This document shows, one piece after another, positions 25,036-33,884 of a stretch of 43,834 nucleotides of DNA. The notes under the pieces are model-generated. The model made no database searches, was not told where the DNA came from, and saw nothing but the letters and a program-made list of their open reading frames with translations. Source of the DNA: Candidatus Margulisiibacteriota bacterium (lineage in GTDB: Bacteria > Margulisbacteria > WOR-1 > JAHJIW01); NCBI GenBank assembly GCA_018823125.1, contig JAHJIW010000008.1:1-43834 (forward strand). The letters run 5' to 3'. How positions within the stretch are numbered: the first letter of the stretch is position 1; every line of letters starts with the position of its first letter. A program made the position numbers and the translations under genes.

Positions 25036-26065
25036 GATATTGATAAATTTTATCCTCGAAATTTTTAAAGGAATAGAGTTTGCCTTTTTTGCTTTTAACG
25101 TAATTGGGGCACAAAGGTGTTTTTCCGCCGCCGTTTTCGAGGTCGATGATTAGTTTGGGAATTGCCAGACCGGATGTATGGCCAATTAAAGCGCGCATGA
25201 TTTTAATCGCTTTTTTAATCGGAACCCTGAAATGATAAGTGCCCTGAACGGCATCCGCTATATATATGTAATATGGCCTGACCCGGATTTTCAAGAGCTC
25301 CTGGCCTAGTTTTTTTAACGTTTTGGCGCTATCGTTTACTCCTTTTAGTAAAACGGACTGGTTGCCCAATACGACACCAGCTTCGGCCAGCAGGGCACAC
25401 GCCTTTTTGGCGGCTTTGGTGATTTCGCGGGGGTGGTTAAAATGGGTTAAAAGATAGATGGGATCGTATTTCTTTAAAATTTTAATTAATTTGGGAGTGA
25501 TCCTTTGGGGCAGGGTACAGGGGACCCGGGAATCAATCCGGATAATTTCTACGTGATCAATCTGGCTAATCGCTTTTAGATATTTTTCGATGGTTTTATC
25601 ATCGTTTAGCAGTGGATCACCACCGGAAATAATGACGTCTCTAATCTGCTTGTGATTTTTAATATACCTCATGGCGGTTTTAAAATCTTTGTCACACAAA
25701 GTAGTATAACGTTTACCTACTTTTCTTTTGCGGGTGCAAAACCGGCAGTAAGTTGCGCATACATTTGATGCATAAACTAAAATGCGGTCGGGGTAGCGGT
25801 GGATCAGTCCGGGGACGGGGCTGTGGGATTTTTCGTGGAGAGGATCGGCTTGTCCTCTTCGATCATTAATCTCGTTTGGGTTGGGGACCGTTTGTTTCCA
25901 GATCGGATCGCCCGGAGTTTTGATGAGGCTTAAATAATAGGGGCTAATCCGCATAGGATACTTTTTAGTAACTTTACCTAATTGTTTTTCGTTTATCCCT
26001 AAACGTTTTTTCAGCCCTTTAATGTCGGTGACACTATGTTCTAATAATTCTTTCCACTTTTCCAT
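25025..26065 (-). CDS. kamA: lysine 2,3-aminomutase family radical SAM protein
   Basis: The 346-residue protein has the radical SAM motif CATYCRFC at C103, C107 and C110, followed by TRKRKVG, then IISGGDPLLNDD near residue 148 and IDSRVPCTLPQRIT. The PLP-lysine region is ENGGGKTPLCPNYV near 320. The family interconverts alpha- and beta-lysine. The length, between EpmB and full KamA, leaves both lysine metabolism and EF-P modification open. No efp, epmA or beta-lysine acetyltransferase gene is in the window. It is coupled to the dehydrogenase-like gene downstream. Confidence 0.88.
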   Translation of the reverse strand: MEKWKELLEHSVTDIKGLKKRLGINEKQLGKVTKKYPMRISPYYLSLIKTPGDPIWKQTVPNPNEINDRRGQADPLHEKSHSPVPGLIHRYPDRILVYASNVCATYCRFCTRKRKVGKRYTTLCDKDFKTAMRYIKNHKQIRDVIISGGDPLLNDDKTIEKYLKAISQIDHVEIIRIDSRVPCTLPQRITPKLIKILKKYDPIYLLTHFNHPREITKAAKKACALLAEAGVVLGNQSVLLKGVNDSAKTLKKLGQELLKIRVRPYYIYIADAVQGTYHFRVPIKKAIKIMRALIGHTSGLAIPKLIIDLENGGGKTPLCPNYVKSKKGKLYSFKNFEDKIYQYHDV

Positions 26066-26098
26066 AATATATTTCCAATCACTTAATCGCTTAATTGC

Positions 26099-26926
26099 TT
26101 AGTTGCCTATTACTTCCCGTGCTTCCGCAACGTTTATAAATTTACCATAGATTCTTAAAATTAAAAGCCCCAGTTTTATTTTTAAGAGCTTTAGGGGTTG
26201 ACTAAATTCATAAGTATGTGCCAAAACCGAGACGACGATGTTTTCGGTAGCCTGTTTTTTTAGATTGCGCGCGATTTGCCAGATTTTCCACAGAGAAGAT
26301 TTTTCGAAATTGAGAAAATTACCATTGGCGGATCCGACCGGGATTTCAAAGACTTTACTATCACCGGAACGACGATGATCTTTATAGTTTAAACGGTAAT
26401 AATTGGTAGGGGCATTTCGCCAATCAGATACTAGTTTATCTCCGTGCATTAGGTATCGTCCCGGTTCACACGAAAAATCTATAAAAATTTCATTTTCTTC
26501 AAGTATTGGAATCAGCTTAGGGCTAAAAGTCATAAACCCGCCACGGTAAGATTTTGGCGAAAGGCCATTGGATTTAAGCCCTTGGGCAAGATCCGTGATT
26601 GCTTTTCTCATGCGATCTGCCTGGTTATAATAGTATTTAAGATAAGGATCTTCTTCGTGGCAGTGGACGCCAATGTTTCCGCCGTTTTGCTCAATTTGTT
26701 TCCAGAGAGTGATAAATTGTGGTTTAGAAAAGTATTCTTTAGCGCGGGGAGAAGCGTGGACAAAATGGATAAATCTTCCGTTCAATAAGCTTTTAGCCAA
26801 ATGAATTTCGCGCTCAATCAAATTCGCTAACGTGTTTTCATTTGGTTTTCTTTTTTCTTCGGAGAGATTGCGATTGAAGTATGCTTTCCAATCTCCGTCA
26901 ACGGTGAAGATGAAATGTAAACTCAT
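26099..26926 (-). CDS. polysaccharide-deacetylase-like (NodB fold) protein
   Basis: This 275-residue protein shows the features of carbohydrate esterase family 4-like folds: TVDGDW at residues 8-13 (metal Asp region), GVHCHEEDP near 98, SYRGGFMTFSP near 140 and a late HTYEF. It lacks a signal peptide, so it acts inside the cell or on lipid-linked sugars. Classical NodB uses HxxxH; here HCHEED suggests a diverged metal site. It lies 33 bases upstream of kamA on the same strand. Confidence 0.75.
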   Translation of the reverse strand: MSLHFIFTVDGDWKAYFNRNLSEEKRKPNENTLANLIEREIHLAKSLLNGRFIHFVHASPRAKEYFSKPQFITLWKQIEQNGGNIGVHCHEEDPYLKYYYNQADRMRKAITDLAQGLKSNGLSPKSYRGGFMTFSPKLIPILEENEIFIDFSCEPGRYLMHGDKLVSDWRNAPTNYYRLNYKDHRRSGDSKVFEIPVGSANGNFLNFEKSSLWKIWQIARNLKKQATENIVVSVLAHTYEFSQPLKLLKIKLGLLILRIYGKFINVAEAREVIGN

Positions 26927-26998
26927 TATGCTAATTTAAGGCATTTCGGGGAGTTTTGCAAGAAAAACCCGGTTAAAAATTGAAATTTTTGAGCAATA

Positions 26999-27029
26999 TT
27001 GACGACAAAGATGTGTAGTACTATATAAT
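26999..27029 (+). promoter_or_regulatory. promoter of the unknown gene at 27048
   Basis: TTGACG (26999-27004) is followed by TATATA (27022-27027) at 17 bases, or TATAAT (27024-27029) at 19 bases, with a GGAG ribosome site at 27033 before the ATG. Confidence 0.6.
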
Positions 27030-27047
27030 TTCGGAGAAAAAATTGTT

Positions 27048-27800
27048 ATGAAATCCTTAACCTTAGCTCCGTTTGCGGCTTTGCGTGCTTTTCATCGTGA
27101 CACCAGGTCAAAACTGGTTGCGGTTGCTAACCATAGCCGCAGGGCAAAAACCCCAAGGATCCGGGCGCAATATACATTTTGGTCCCACAGTTATCCTCGT
27201 TTTGCAGACGTGGTGATAATTACTGCCAGAGCCATGGATTTAAATATCGAAAAATGCAGTTATCAAAAGGTTGATCAGACTGAACACAGCTTGGGTCCAC
27301 TAAAGCTGATCGTCGAAGGTCACCGTGCATCGGTTTATAATATGAGTGCCTTTTTAATTAATAATTCTCCTTTTTGGTTATACGCTTTTGAAGGAGCGGA
27401 GGGAGAGGGGCTCAATAATCTTGGCATCATGGGTGGCATTGATCCGACTAGTACCCAATTTGCAGTAAACAACTTCCTCCCGGTAGTTAAAGGTTGGCGC
27501 AAAGGCATTGATTTAGCTAACCGCAGCGTTGTTGATGGGGTATTAAACATTGCTTTGTCAGGATCGGTTGGGGTACTAGGCGAACCAGTCATGCATGACG
27601 GACAGAAAGTTATTCTTCAGGATCCCATGATTCCAAATTTTCTTAGTTACCTTACCCGTCAACCGCAAATTCCATTGAAGCATCATGGCCAACATACCGG
27701 ACATCTTGTTACCGGCCTATTTCCTTTTAATGCCTTTTGCCCAATCTCATCTGAAACCTGGGGCTTTACCCCTGCGATTATCGAATTGCAGAGCCGGTAA
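27048..27800 (+). CDS. hypothetical protein
   Basis: I do not recognise this 250-residue protein. The N-terminal 50 residues are basic (FHRDTRSKLVAVANHSRRAK). The middle is mixed alpha/beta, with a glycine-rich NNLGIMGGIDPTSTQF stretch near residue 123. The C-terminal part is rich in His, Pro and Phe (KHHGQHTGH, FPFNAFCP). There are no membrane segments or known catalytic motif. A clear promoter and ribosome site support it as a real gene. It is followed by an MFS transporter 46 bases downstream, which might be in the same transcript. Confidence 0.65.
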   Translation: MKSLTLAPFAALRAFHRDTRSKLVAVANHSRRAKTPRIRAQYTFWSHSYPRFADVVIITARAMDLNIEKCSYQKVDQTEHSLGPLKLIVEGHRASVYNMSAFLINNSPFWLYAFEGAEGEGLNNLGIMGGIDPTSTQFAVNNFLPVVKGWRKGIDLANRSVVDGVLNIALSGSVGVLGEPVMHDGQKVILQDPMIPNFLSYLTRQPQIPLKHHGQHTGHLVTGLFPFNAFCPISSETWGFTPAIIELQSR

Positions 27801-27846
27801 CTCTCAACTTGTCTTTTTGTTCAGCGGTTGGTAATATACCTGCAAA

Positions 27847-29088
27847 ATGGTAGATCATGAATTATTAAAATTACCCAAACGCGCCCGCTTTTCTCACGTT
27901 TTAAGAAATAAAAACTTTCTGTTTCTGTGGCTTGATCAATTGATGTCCCAGCTGGCTGATCGTTTTTTGCTTTACGTTTTGTTGATTTTAGCTTATCAGG
28001 CTACCCAAAGTAACTTAGGGGTTTCAATTCCCATGCTGGCTTTTGGTTTTTCGGCGGTTATTTTTGGCCCGAGTGCAGGGGTTTTTGTAGACCGCTGGAA
28101 CAAAAAATTAGTGATGATTGTTTCCAACCTGCTGCGGGGTCTTTTGATATTACTGATTATTCCATTTATCAGCCAAAGCCTGGCCATTGTTTTTTTGATT
28201 AGCTTTTTAATTTTTTCAGTGTCCCAGTTTTTTGCTCCAGCCGAAACTTCAAGTATTCCGATCCTGGTAGAAAAGCGCGATCTGATCGCGGCCAACTCGC
28301 TTTTTATGATGAGTCTGATGGCGGCATCAATTATCGGGATTGGCATGGCGGCCCCGTTAACTAATTTTTTGGGAATTAAAATGGTGTTGATAATTGCTGC
28401 TGCTTTACACCTTCTCTCGACCCTGGCCACATTTATGGTTTCGCTAAAGCACAGTAAAAAGGAAGCCCGGGTCAGCCTGATAAGTCTGCTTAAAGAATTA
28501 CTGGCTGGTTTTGAGTTTATTAGAAGAAAACCATCGATTCAGGGGTCACTAATAAAAATGTTTTTCTCAACCGCGGTGCTGGCGGTAGTGTGTATGCTGG
28601 CGGTTAGTTTTTCCGAAAAAATCCTCAAAATTGGTGCGGCCAACTTCGGTTATTTAGTATTTTCGGCTGGGGCTGGAATGGTGGTGGGGGGGCTCTTCCT
28701 GGGACGATTCAGTCATCATTTTAAGAAAAACAATCTGGTCCACGGTGGTTTTCTTTTGTCGGGAATAAGCTTACTGGTCCTTAGTTATGTGCAAAATGTT
28801 TGGATGGTATTAGGGGCCATCTTCTTTTTAGGGATGGGTAATGCCTTTATTGTTTCACCGCTGCAAACTATTTTGCACGAAAAAGTTCCCCGGGTAATTC
28901 GCGGCCGCGTTTTTGGCGTGCAAAATATGTTTATTAATTCGGCCTTTACTTTTCCGGTGGTTATTATGGGTGAAGCCGCCGACTTAATCGGATTACACGT
29001 GATTATTATTTTACTGGGGATATTGGTTTTAGGCGGTGTGATTTTGGATATGGTGGTCTCCCGGCTTTTAAATCCAGGCAAACCATAG
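27847..29088 (+). CDS. MFS transporter
   Basis: A 413-residue membrane protein with 12 predicted helices. The loop 2-3 motif GPSAGVFVDRWNKKLVM is the MFS signature G-x-x-x-D-R-W. The family resembles MFS_3/enterobactin-exporter and macrolide-efflux-like proteins, probably a drug or metabolite exporter; the substrate cannot be told. The last 21 bases overlap the antiporter operon end tail to tail. Confidence 0.88.
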   Translation: MVDHELLKLPKRARFSHVLRNKNFLFLWLDQLMSQLADRFLLYVLLILAYQATQSNLGVSIPMLAFGFSAVIFGPSAGVFVDRWNKKLVMIVSNLLRGLLILLIIPFISQSLAIVFLISFLIFSVSQFFAPAETSSIPILVEKRDLIAANSLFMMSLMAASIIGIGMAAPLTNFLGIKMVLIIAAALHLLSTLATFMVSLKHSKKEARVSLISLLKELLAGFEFIRRKPSIQGSLIKMFFSTAVLAVVCMLAVSFSEKILKIGAANFGYLVFSAGAGMVVGGLFLGRFSHHFKKNNLVHGGFLLSGISLLVLSYVQNVWMVLGAIFFLGMGNAFIVSPLQTILHEKVPRVIRGRVFGVQNMFINSAFTFPVVIMGEAADLIGLHVIIILLGILVLGGVILDMVVSRLLNPGKP

Positions 29089-30597
29089 CCCCGCGATTAA
29101 AACTACTAAGGTTAAAAAGATCCACAAAAGATGGGTATTTAAACTTCGAGTATGGATACGGTTTAATTCTTCAAAACTTCGGTTAATAAATTGAGCGGCC
29201 GACACACACATCCGATCTAAGCTTAAATAATTCATAAATGACGGCGCCTGTTTTTCCTTCTCTGTTTTTAAAAATCCGGTTTTTAAGCCTAAAATATAAA
29301 TACTGGTTCCTAAAAAGACAGTCAGCAGGGTGTCGATCAATGTTCTCATATTCCAAAAATCAAAAATGATAATGTGTTTGATCGCGGGAGCAATCAAAGT
29401 GCTGATAATTGGTGCGGAGAAAATTCCAATCCCCAAACAGGCGCCGGCCAGCACTATCGTGGGAAATAACATGAAGATCGGCGCATCTTTTATGTTTTTT
29501 AGTGTTTTCGGCAGCTCTCCTAAAAAGGCAAAGCGGAATATTTTTAAAAACGAAGCAAAGGTTCCGGCCGCCGTAAAAATAATCGCCAGTTTTAACCATA
29601 AATTATTATAAACACTGGCCGAAAGCATAGCCTTGCTGGCAAAACCATTAAAGGGCGGGATCCCGGCAATGGCTAAAGCTCCAACCGTAAAAGTAATAAA
29701 GGTAATGGGCATTACTTTACCTAAGCCTCCTAAGTCATGGAGTTCGCGTTTTTGGGTGACATAGATGATTGATCCGATGCATAAAAAGAGTAATGCTTTG
29801 AAAACGGCGTGATTTAAAACATGAAAAAGTCCGCCGGCTAGGCCAATTTCGCTGCCGATGCCGATTCCCAATAAAATGTATCCCATTTGGCTAATGCTGT
29901 GGTAAGCCAAAAGTTTTTTTAGATTGGTTTGTAGAAGTGCCAGGATTACCCCAAAAAGCATCGAGGCCACACCCACCGTGATTAAGCTTAGGTTCCAGCT
30001 CAGCAGCCCTAATATAAAAAGCATTCTGATAATTCCGTAAGCACCGATTTTTATGGTTACTCCGGAAAGCAGTGCCGAGATGGGGGAGGGAGCTGCCGGA
30101 TGAGCATCGGGCAGCCAAATGTGAAAGGGGACTGCTCCGATTTTAATTAAGCAACCAATGGAAAACAAACTAAAAAAGATAGCAATTTGCTGTGAGGTTA
30201 GGGTAGGCGCTACTTGTTTGATAATACTTAAATCAAAAGTGCCAGTGTAGTTATATAAAAGTAGTCCTGAGGTTAACACAAACAAGCCGCCGATTAACAT
30301 ACAAAGAATATATTTATAGCCTGCTCGAAAAGAAGTTTCCACGCCGTTGTGGATGATCAAAAAGTAGGTACCCGCTGACATCATTTCTAGAAAAATATAA
30401 AAAGTTAAAAGATCTTTGGCAAATACGGTTCCGAATAGGGCCAAAACCGTAATTGATAAAGCCAAATAATAGTAAACAAATTTAAATTTAATATGCGCAA
30501 AAGAATAAATGAAAACTAGGAATGCGATCGAGCCGATGATAATGGCCATTAATAAACTTAAACTATCAATTGGCCAAAAAGGGATTTGAAAAATCAT
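29068..30597 (-). CDS. second MrpD/NuoN-like antiporter subunit
   Basis: The 509-residue protein has about 14 membrane helices. It keeps the key features of complex-I-type antiporter subunits: FLEMMSAGTYF with the TM5 Glu (near residue 92), KIGAVPFHIWLPDAHPAAPSPISALLSG with the TM7 Lys region, LLAYHSISQMGY and HVLNHAVFKALLF. It is the last gene of the Mrp/Mbh operon and overlaps the MrpD gene by 4 bases. An extra MrpD-like subunit is also found in Mbs/Mbx complexes (the H' subunit). No hydrogenase or quinone module follows; a plus-strand gene does. Confidence 0.9.
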   Translation of the reverse strand: MIFQIPFWPIDSLSLLMAIIIGSIAFLVFIYSFAHIKFKFVYYYLALSITVLALFGTVFAKDLLTFYIFLEMMSAGTYFLIIHNGVETSFRAGYKYILCMLIGGLFVLTSGLLLYNYTGTFDLSIIKQVAPTLTSQQIAIFFSLFSIGCLIKIGAVPFHIWLPDAHPAAPSPISALLSGVTIKIGAYGIIRMLFILGLLSWNLSLITVGVASMLFGVILALLQTNLKKLLAYHSISQMGYILLGIGIGSEIGLAGGLFHVLNHAVFKALLFLCIGSIIYVTQKRELHDLGGLGKVMPITFITFTVGALAIAGIPPFNGFASKAMLSASVYNNLWLKLAIIFTAAGTFASFLKIFRFAFLGELPKTLKNIKDAPIFMLFPTIVLAGACLGIGIFSAPIISTLIAPAIKHIIIFDFWNMRTLIDTLLTVFLGTSIYILGLKTGFLKTEKEKQAPSFMNYLSLDRMCVSAAQFINRSFEELNRIHTRSLNTHLLWIFLTLVVLIAGLWFAWI

Positions 30598-32057
30598 TGC
30601 AGTACCACCTTTGCTGCCAGGGTAACCATATTACGTAAAAGATCCGGGAACAGGCCGATGACTAAACAAGCTAATACCAGCACGTAAACGGTAACGTGTT
30701 CAAAGCGTCCCACCGGACGTGGGGTAAAATCACGATTGGTTACAAACTCATCCTTAGCAAAAAAGGATTGAATCACTTTAAAATAATAAGCAGCACTTAA
30801 AAGGATCCCGAAAAATAAAATTACTGCGACCCAGTATTTTTGAGTCTGAATGGTTGCGGTAATGATTAAAAGTTTACTGACAAAACCATTAAATGGAGGA
30901 ATGCCGATTACTGCCAGGGATAATAAGATAAAGGCAATGGTCATGCTCAGCATGGCCTTAGAAACACCCCTTAATTGACTGATTTTCCAGAAACCGGTTT
31001 GCGAAACAATTATTCCGGCACAGAAGAAAAGCCCGGTTTTAATGATGGAATGATTTAAAATGTGAAATAACGCTCCGGTTAATCCTAATTCGGTTCCGAT
31101 ACCAATTCCGACTAAGATAAATCCAATTTGATTGATGCTTGAATAAGCCAGTAGTTTTTTTACTTCGTTTTGCGCCAAAGCCATGCCGGCTCCTAATAAT
31201 AAAGTTGCCAGACCTAAATAAAGTAAAACCGTTTCAATGCTCAGCATGAATAAGGTTGCTCCCCAAAACAAAAAGAAAATGCGCAGCATCGCATAAAGCC
31301 CGGCCTTCAGAATTAAGCCCGAAAGTAAACCCGATACCGGGGTGGGGGCCTGGGAGTGGGCTTCGGGGATCCAGGTGTGCATGGGAAACATCCCGCATTT
31401 AATTCCAAAAGCAACCAGCATTAATGAAAAAATTACGATAACAATTTTAGGATCGGCTTGATAAATGGTGGGCATTTGATGAGCAATACTATCCATGTTT
31501 AAGGTTCCGGTGAGGCCGTACAAAATGGCAATCGCCAATAAAAATAAAACCCAGGATGATTCGGCCATGATTAAGTACTTGAAACTAGCTTTAATCGTGC
31601 GGGGTTTATGTTTATAAGAAATTAAAACGTAAGAGGCTACCGCTACAATTTCAAAAAACACGTATAAGTTAAAAATATCACGCGTTAAAACGATACCTAG
31701 GATTCCAGATAGAGCAATTAATAAAAGCGAATAGTAACGACGAGCAAAGATATAGATTCCTAGCGAGTAGGTAGTAATGGCTAGTCCGATTCCCAGGGTT
31801 AATGCGGCAAAAAAGAAGCTTAAACCGTCAACTTGTAGACTGATTCCAAGCGGGGCTCTCCATCCGCCCAGATTATAGGTGATTTTTTCTCCTGAAAGAA
31901 TGCTGCTGCCCATGCTCAATAAGAGCAGCAGCGATAGCAAAAGACAAATAAAAGCCACCAACTCGGCGCCTCTTTTTATTTTGGTATATTTAGTTAAGTG
32001 GGTTAAAAAAGCCCCGAATAATGGTATCGTAATAATCAGTATGGGCGCATGATTCAT
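30594..32057 (-). CDS. mrpD: Mrp antiporter subunit D
   Basis: This 487-residue homologue of NuoL/M/N has FEIVAVASYVLISYK with the conserved Glu (near residue 134), the KCGMFPMHTWIPEAHSQAPTPVSGLLSG loop and LLAYSSINQIGFI. It forms the cation/proton channel with the next subunit. It overlaps mrpC by 4 bases and the second D-like gene by 4 bases, showing tight translational coupling. Confidence 0.93.
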   Translation of the reverse strand: MNHAPILIITIPLFGAFLTHLTKYTKIKRGAELVAFICLLLSLLLLLSMGSSILSGEKITYNLGGWRAPLGISLQVDGLSFFFAALTLGIGLAITTYSLGIYIFARRYYSLLLIALSGILGIVLTRDIFNLYVFFEIVAVASYVLISYKHKPRTIKASFKYLIMAESSWVLFLLAIAILYGLTGTLNMDSIAHQMPTIYQADPKIVIVIFSLMLVAFGIKCGMFPMHTWIPEAHSQAPTPVSGLLSGLILKAGLYAMLRIFFLFWGATLFMLSIETVLLYLGLATLLLGAGMALAQNEVKKLLAYSSINQIGFILVGIGIGTELGLTGALFHILNHSIIKTGLFFCAGIIVSQTGFWKISQLRGVSKAMLSMTIAFILLSLAVIGIPPFNGFVSKLLIITATIQTQKYWVAVILFFGILLSAAYYFKVIQSFFAKDEFVTNRDFTPRPVGRFEHVTVYVLVLACLVIGLFPDLLRNMVTLAAKVVLQ

Positions 32058-32389
32058 TTTTCTATCAGCCTTTTGGTGTTAATCGTTGAGTGTTCTTTAT
32101 AAATTTTTATCGCTAGTGCTAATCCTAAAGATGTAATCACTAGTCCAATGACAATCGAAGTTAGCATTAAGGCCTGTGGCAGGGGGTCCACCATTAGCTG
32201 GTCTCCGTTTTCCACGATGGCGGCCTGGGCTCCACTGCGGTACCCTAAGCTGATAAAAAATAAAATTACCGAAGAATTCATGATATATAAGCACATCACC
32301 ATTTTGATTAAATTTCTTTTGGTTAAAATGCCATAGATACCAATTAATATAGTAATAATCCCGATAGTAAGACCGTTAATAATTGTCAT
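32054..32389 (-). CDS. mrpC: Mrp antiporter subunit C (NuoK-like)
   Basis: The 111-residue protein has three membrane helices, with LIGIYGILTKRNLIKMVMCLYIMNSSVILFF-like NuoK features near residues 15-45 (shown in part) and DPLPQALMLTSIVIG, the MrpC hallmark, near 67. It bridges MrpD to the rest of the complex. Start and stop both overlap neighbouring genes by 4 bases. Confidence 0.92.
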   Translation of the reverse strand: MTIINGLTIGIITILIGIYGILTKRNLIKMVMCLYIMNSSVILFFISLGYRSGAQAAIVENGDQLMVDPLPQALMLTSIVIGLVITSLGLALAIKIYKEHSTINTKRLIEK

Positions 32390-32814
32390 TCCTTACTCCC
32401 GTAATTAATCATGCGGTAAAAAACTACCGCAATGCCAGTGCCCACCATAAAACCAATGGTTAAGTTTAATAAAAGCATTTGTCCCGCACTGGGTACGGTG
32501 CCGACTGCACCTTTGGGTAACCAGTCAGATAAAAAGTAAGAACCGGCTAAGATCCCTCCAAAGCCAATGACGATAAAAGTTACCATCCCCAGGTTTTTTA
32601 TAAAGGATAATAAATTTTCACGAAATCTTTTTTCGGTTAGGGCTACGCCTTCAACTAAACCCAAAAGAATGATAGCTGATCCAAAAATTACCCCACCCTG
32701 AAAACCGCCGCCGGGAGAAAGATGGCCGTGAGAAATTAAATAACAGCCGTAGAGCAGCATAAAGGGAAATAATTTTCGAGTGATAATTAATACTACTTGT
32801 GAGATTTGTTTCAT
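32386..32814 (-). CDS. mrpB: Mrp antiporter subunit B (MnhB domain)
   Basis: A 142-residue protein with four membrane helices. GHLSPGGGFQGGVIFGSAIIL near residues 30-50 is the diagnostic MnhB motif. It overlaps mrpC by 4 bases. Confidence 0.92.
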   Translation of the reverse strand: MKQISQVVLIITRKLFPFMLLYGCYLISHGHLSPGGGFQGGVIFGSAIILLGLVEGVALTEKRFRENLLSFIKNLGMVTFIVIGFGGILAGSYFLSDWLPKGAVGTVPSAGQMLLLNLTIGFMVGTGIAVVFYRMINYGSKE

Positions 32815-32816
32815 GG

Positions 32817-33101
32817 TTAATCGGTTCCTTCCCGATAATCTTTTCTCAGCAACATAAATACGCCGAGGGCCGCCACAAAAAAGACCACGGCTTCTCCTAA
32901 CGTGTCGTAAGCCCGGTAATTTAAGTAGATTGCAGTTACCAGGTTAAGTGCTCCGGTCTCGGCAACTCCTGATTCCACGTGTAGTTTTGATATTTTGGGG
33001 GTCGGTTGACCATAGATGAGGTGCTCTTTGCCGGTAAAGAGACCCTGCATGATAAAAAATGCTAATATGATTAAGATAATTATCGCCAGAATGCGGTTCA
33101 T
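32817..33101 (-). CDS. MrpA C-terminal/MbhE-like subunit
   Basis: The 94-residue protein has an N-terminal helix, a polar loop, then AVVFFVAALGVFMLLRKD. SGVAETGALNLVTAIYLNYRAYDTLGEA is the MbhE/MrpB-N region (residues about 45-72). In archaeal Mbh-type operons this is a separate gene where Bacillus Mrp has it fused to MrpA. Confidence 0.8.
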   Translation of the reverse strand: MNRILAIIILIILAFFIMQGLFTGKEHLIYGQPTPKISKLHVESGVAETGALNLVTAIYLNYRAYDTLGEAVVFFVAALGVFMLLRKDYREGTD

Positions 33102-33328
33102 TCTTCAATCCTCCTGGTTTTACTAATGGCTACTACAAATAAAACCGTGGAGACCCCGGCCCCAATGGCGGCTTCCGCCATCGCCGCATCCAGTGCGTGC
33201 AAACGGAAAAATAAAAAGGAAAGCACTAAGCTGTAGGCGGCCAAAACGATTGCGGCATTCAGTAAATCTTTCATGAAAATGACTACGATTGCACAAATTA
33301 CTAATATAATTAGAAAAATTTCAGTCAT
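33098..33328 (-). CDS. MbhD-like (DUF4040) antiporter subunit
   Basis: This 76-residue protein has two or three membrane helices, with VIFMKDLLNAAIVLAAYSLVL and DAAMAEAAIGAGVSTVLFV, typical of the MbhD/MrpA middle domain. It overlaps both neighbours by 4 bases. Confidence 0.82.
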   Translation of the reverse strand: MTEIFLIILVICAIVVIFMKDLLNAAIVLAAYSLVLSFLFFRLHALDAAMAEAAIGAGVSTVLFVVAISKTRRIEE

Positions 33329-33624
33329 TTGTTCTTTTTCTCCCAGGGAATGATTCCGGATTCCATGGCTCCCCGCGCGATGGCATGGGTAGCTACTGGA
33401 CTGGTAATTAAGATAAAAAGCGTAATCAATATGATGCGCTGTGAATTAAAAGAAAAACCGGAATAAAAAATCAATCCGATAAAAATTGAAAGGATTCCGG
33501 CGGTCCCGGCCTTGCCGGCGGGGTGGAGGCGGGTGTACAGGTCTGGAAATCTTAAAATTCCTAATGCGCCAAAAATCATAAAGAAAAGGCCAATGCCGAA
33601 AAATAAATAAGCAATGATTATCAT
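33325..33624 (-). CDS. mrpG: Mrp antiporter subunit G
   Basis: A 99-residue protein with three membrane helices. GALGILRFPDLYTRLHPAGKAGT near residues 23-44 is the MnhG/PhaG signature. It overlaps mrpF and the MbhD-like gene by 4 bases each. Confidence 0.93.
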   Translation of the reverse strand: MIIIAYLFFGIGLFFMIFGALGILRFPDLYTRLHPAGKAGTAGILSIFIGLIFYSGFSFNSQRIILITLFILITSPVATHAIARGAMESGIIPWEKKNK

Positions 33625-33884
33625 TTATGCAGCTCCCTGCCGGTTAGGTATTTTGAAATAGCAATCACGGATATGTAACCCAAAATTGCGTAAACCAGGG
33701 CAACGTCAAAATAAACGTGCCGGTTATAGTAAACGGCCAGGGTTGCAATGATGGCCGTGATTTTAAAAATCATTAAATTTACCGCCAGTAGACGATCGTA
33801 ATGAGTGGGGCCCAGGATGACTCTAATTAAGCATAAAAGAGAGGTAATTGATAAAGTATAAACAATAATCAAGAAAGGATTCAA
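33621..33884 (-). CDS. mrpF: Mrp antiporter subunit F
   Basis: An 87-residue protein with three helices and the motif RVILGPTHYDRLLAVNLM near residue 22, characteristic of MnhF/PhaF. It overlaps mrpE and mrpG by 4 bases each. Confidence 0.93.
   Translation of the reverse strand: MNPFLIIVYTLSITSLLCLIRVILGPTHYDRLLAVNLMIFKITAIIATLAVYYNRHVYFDVALVYAILGYISVIAISKYLTGRELHK

Noticed and set aside
30594..32057. Complex I (nuo) operon
   Set aside because: MrpE, F, G, B and C-type subunits accompany it and no Nuo redox subunits are present.
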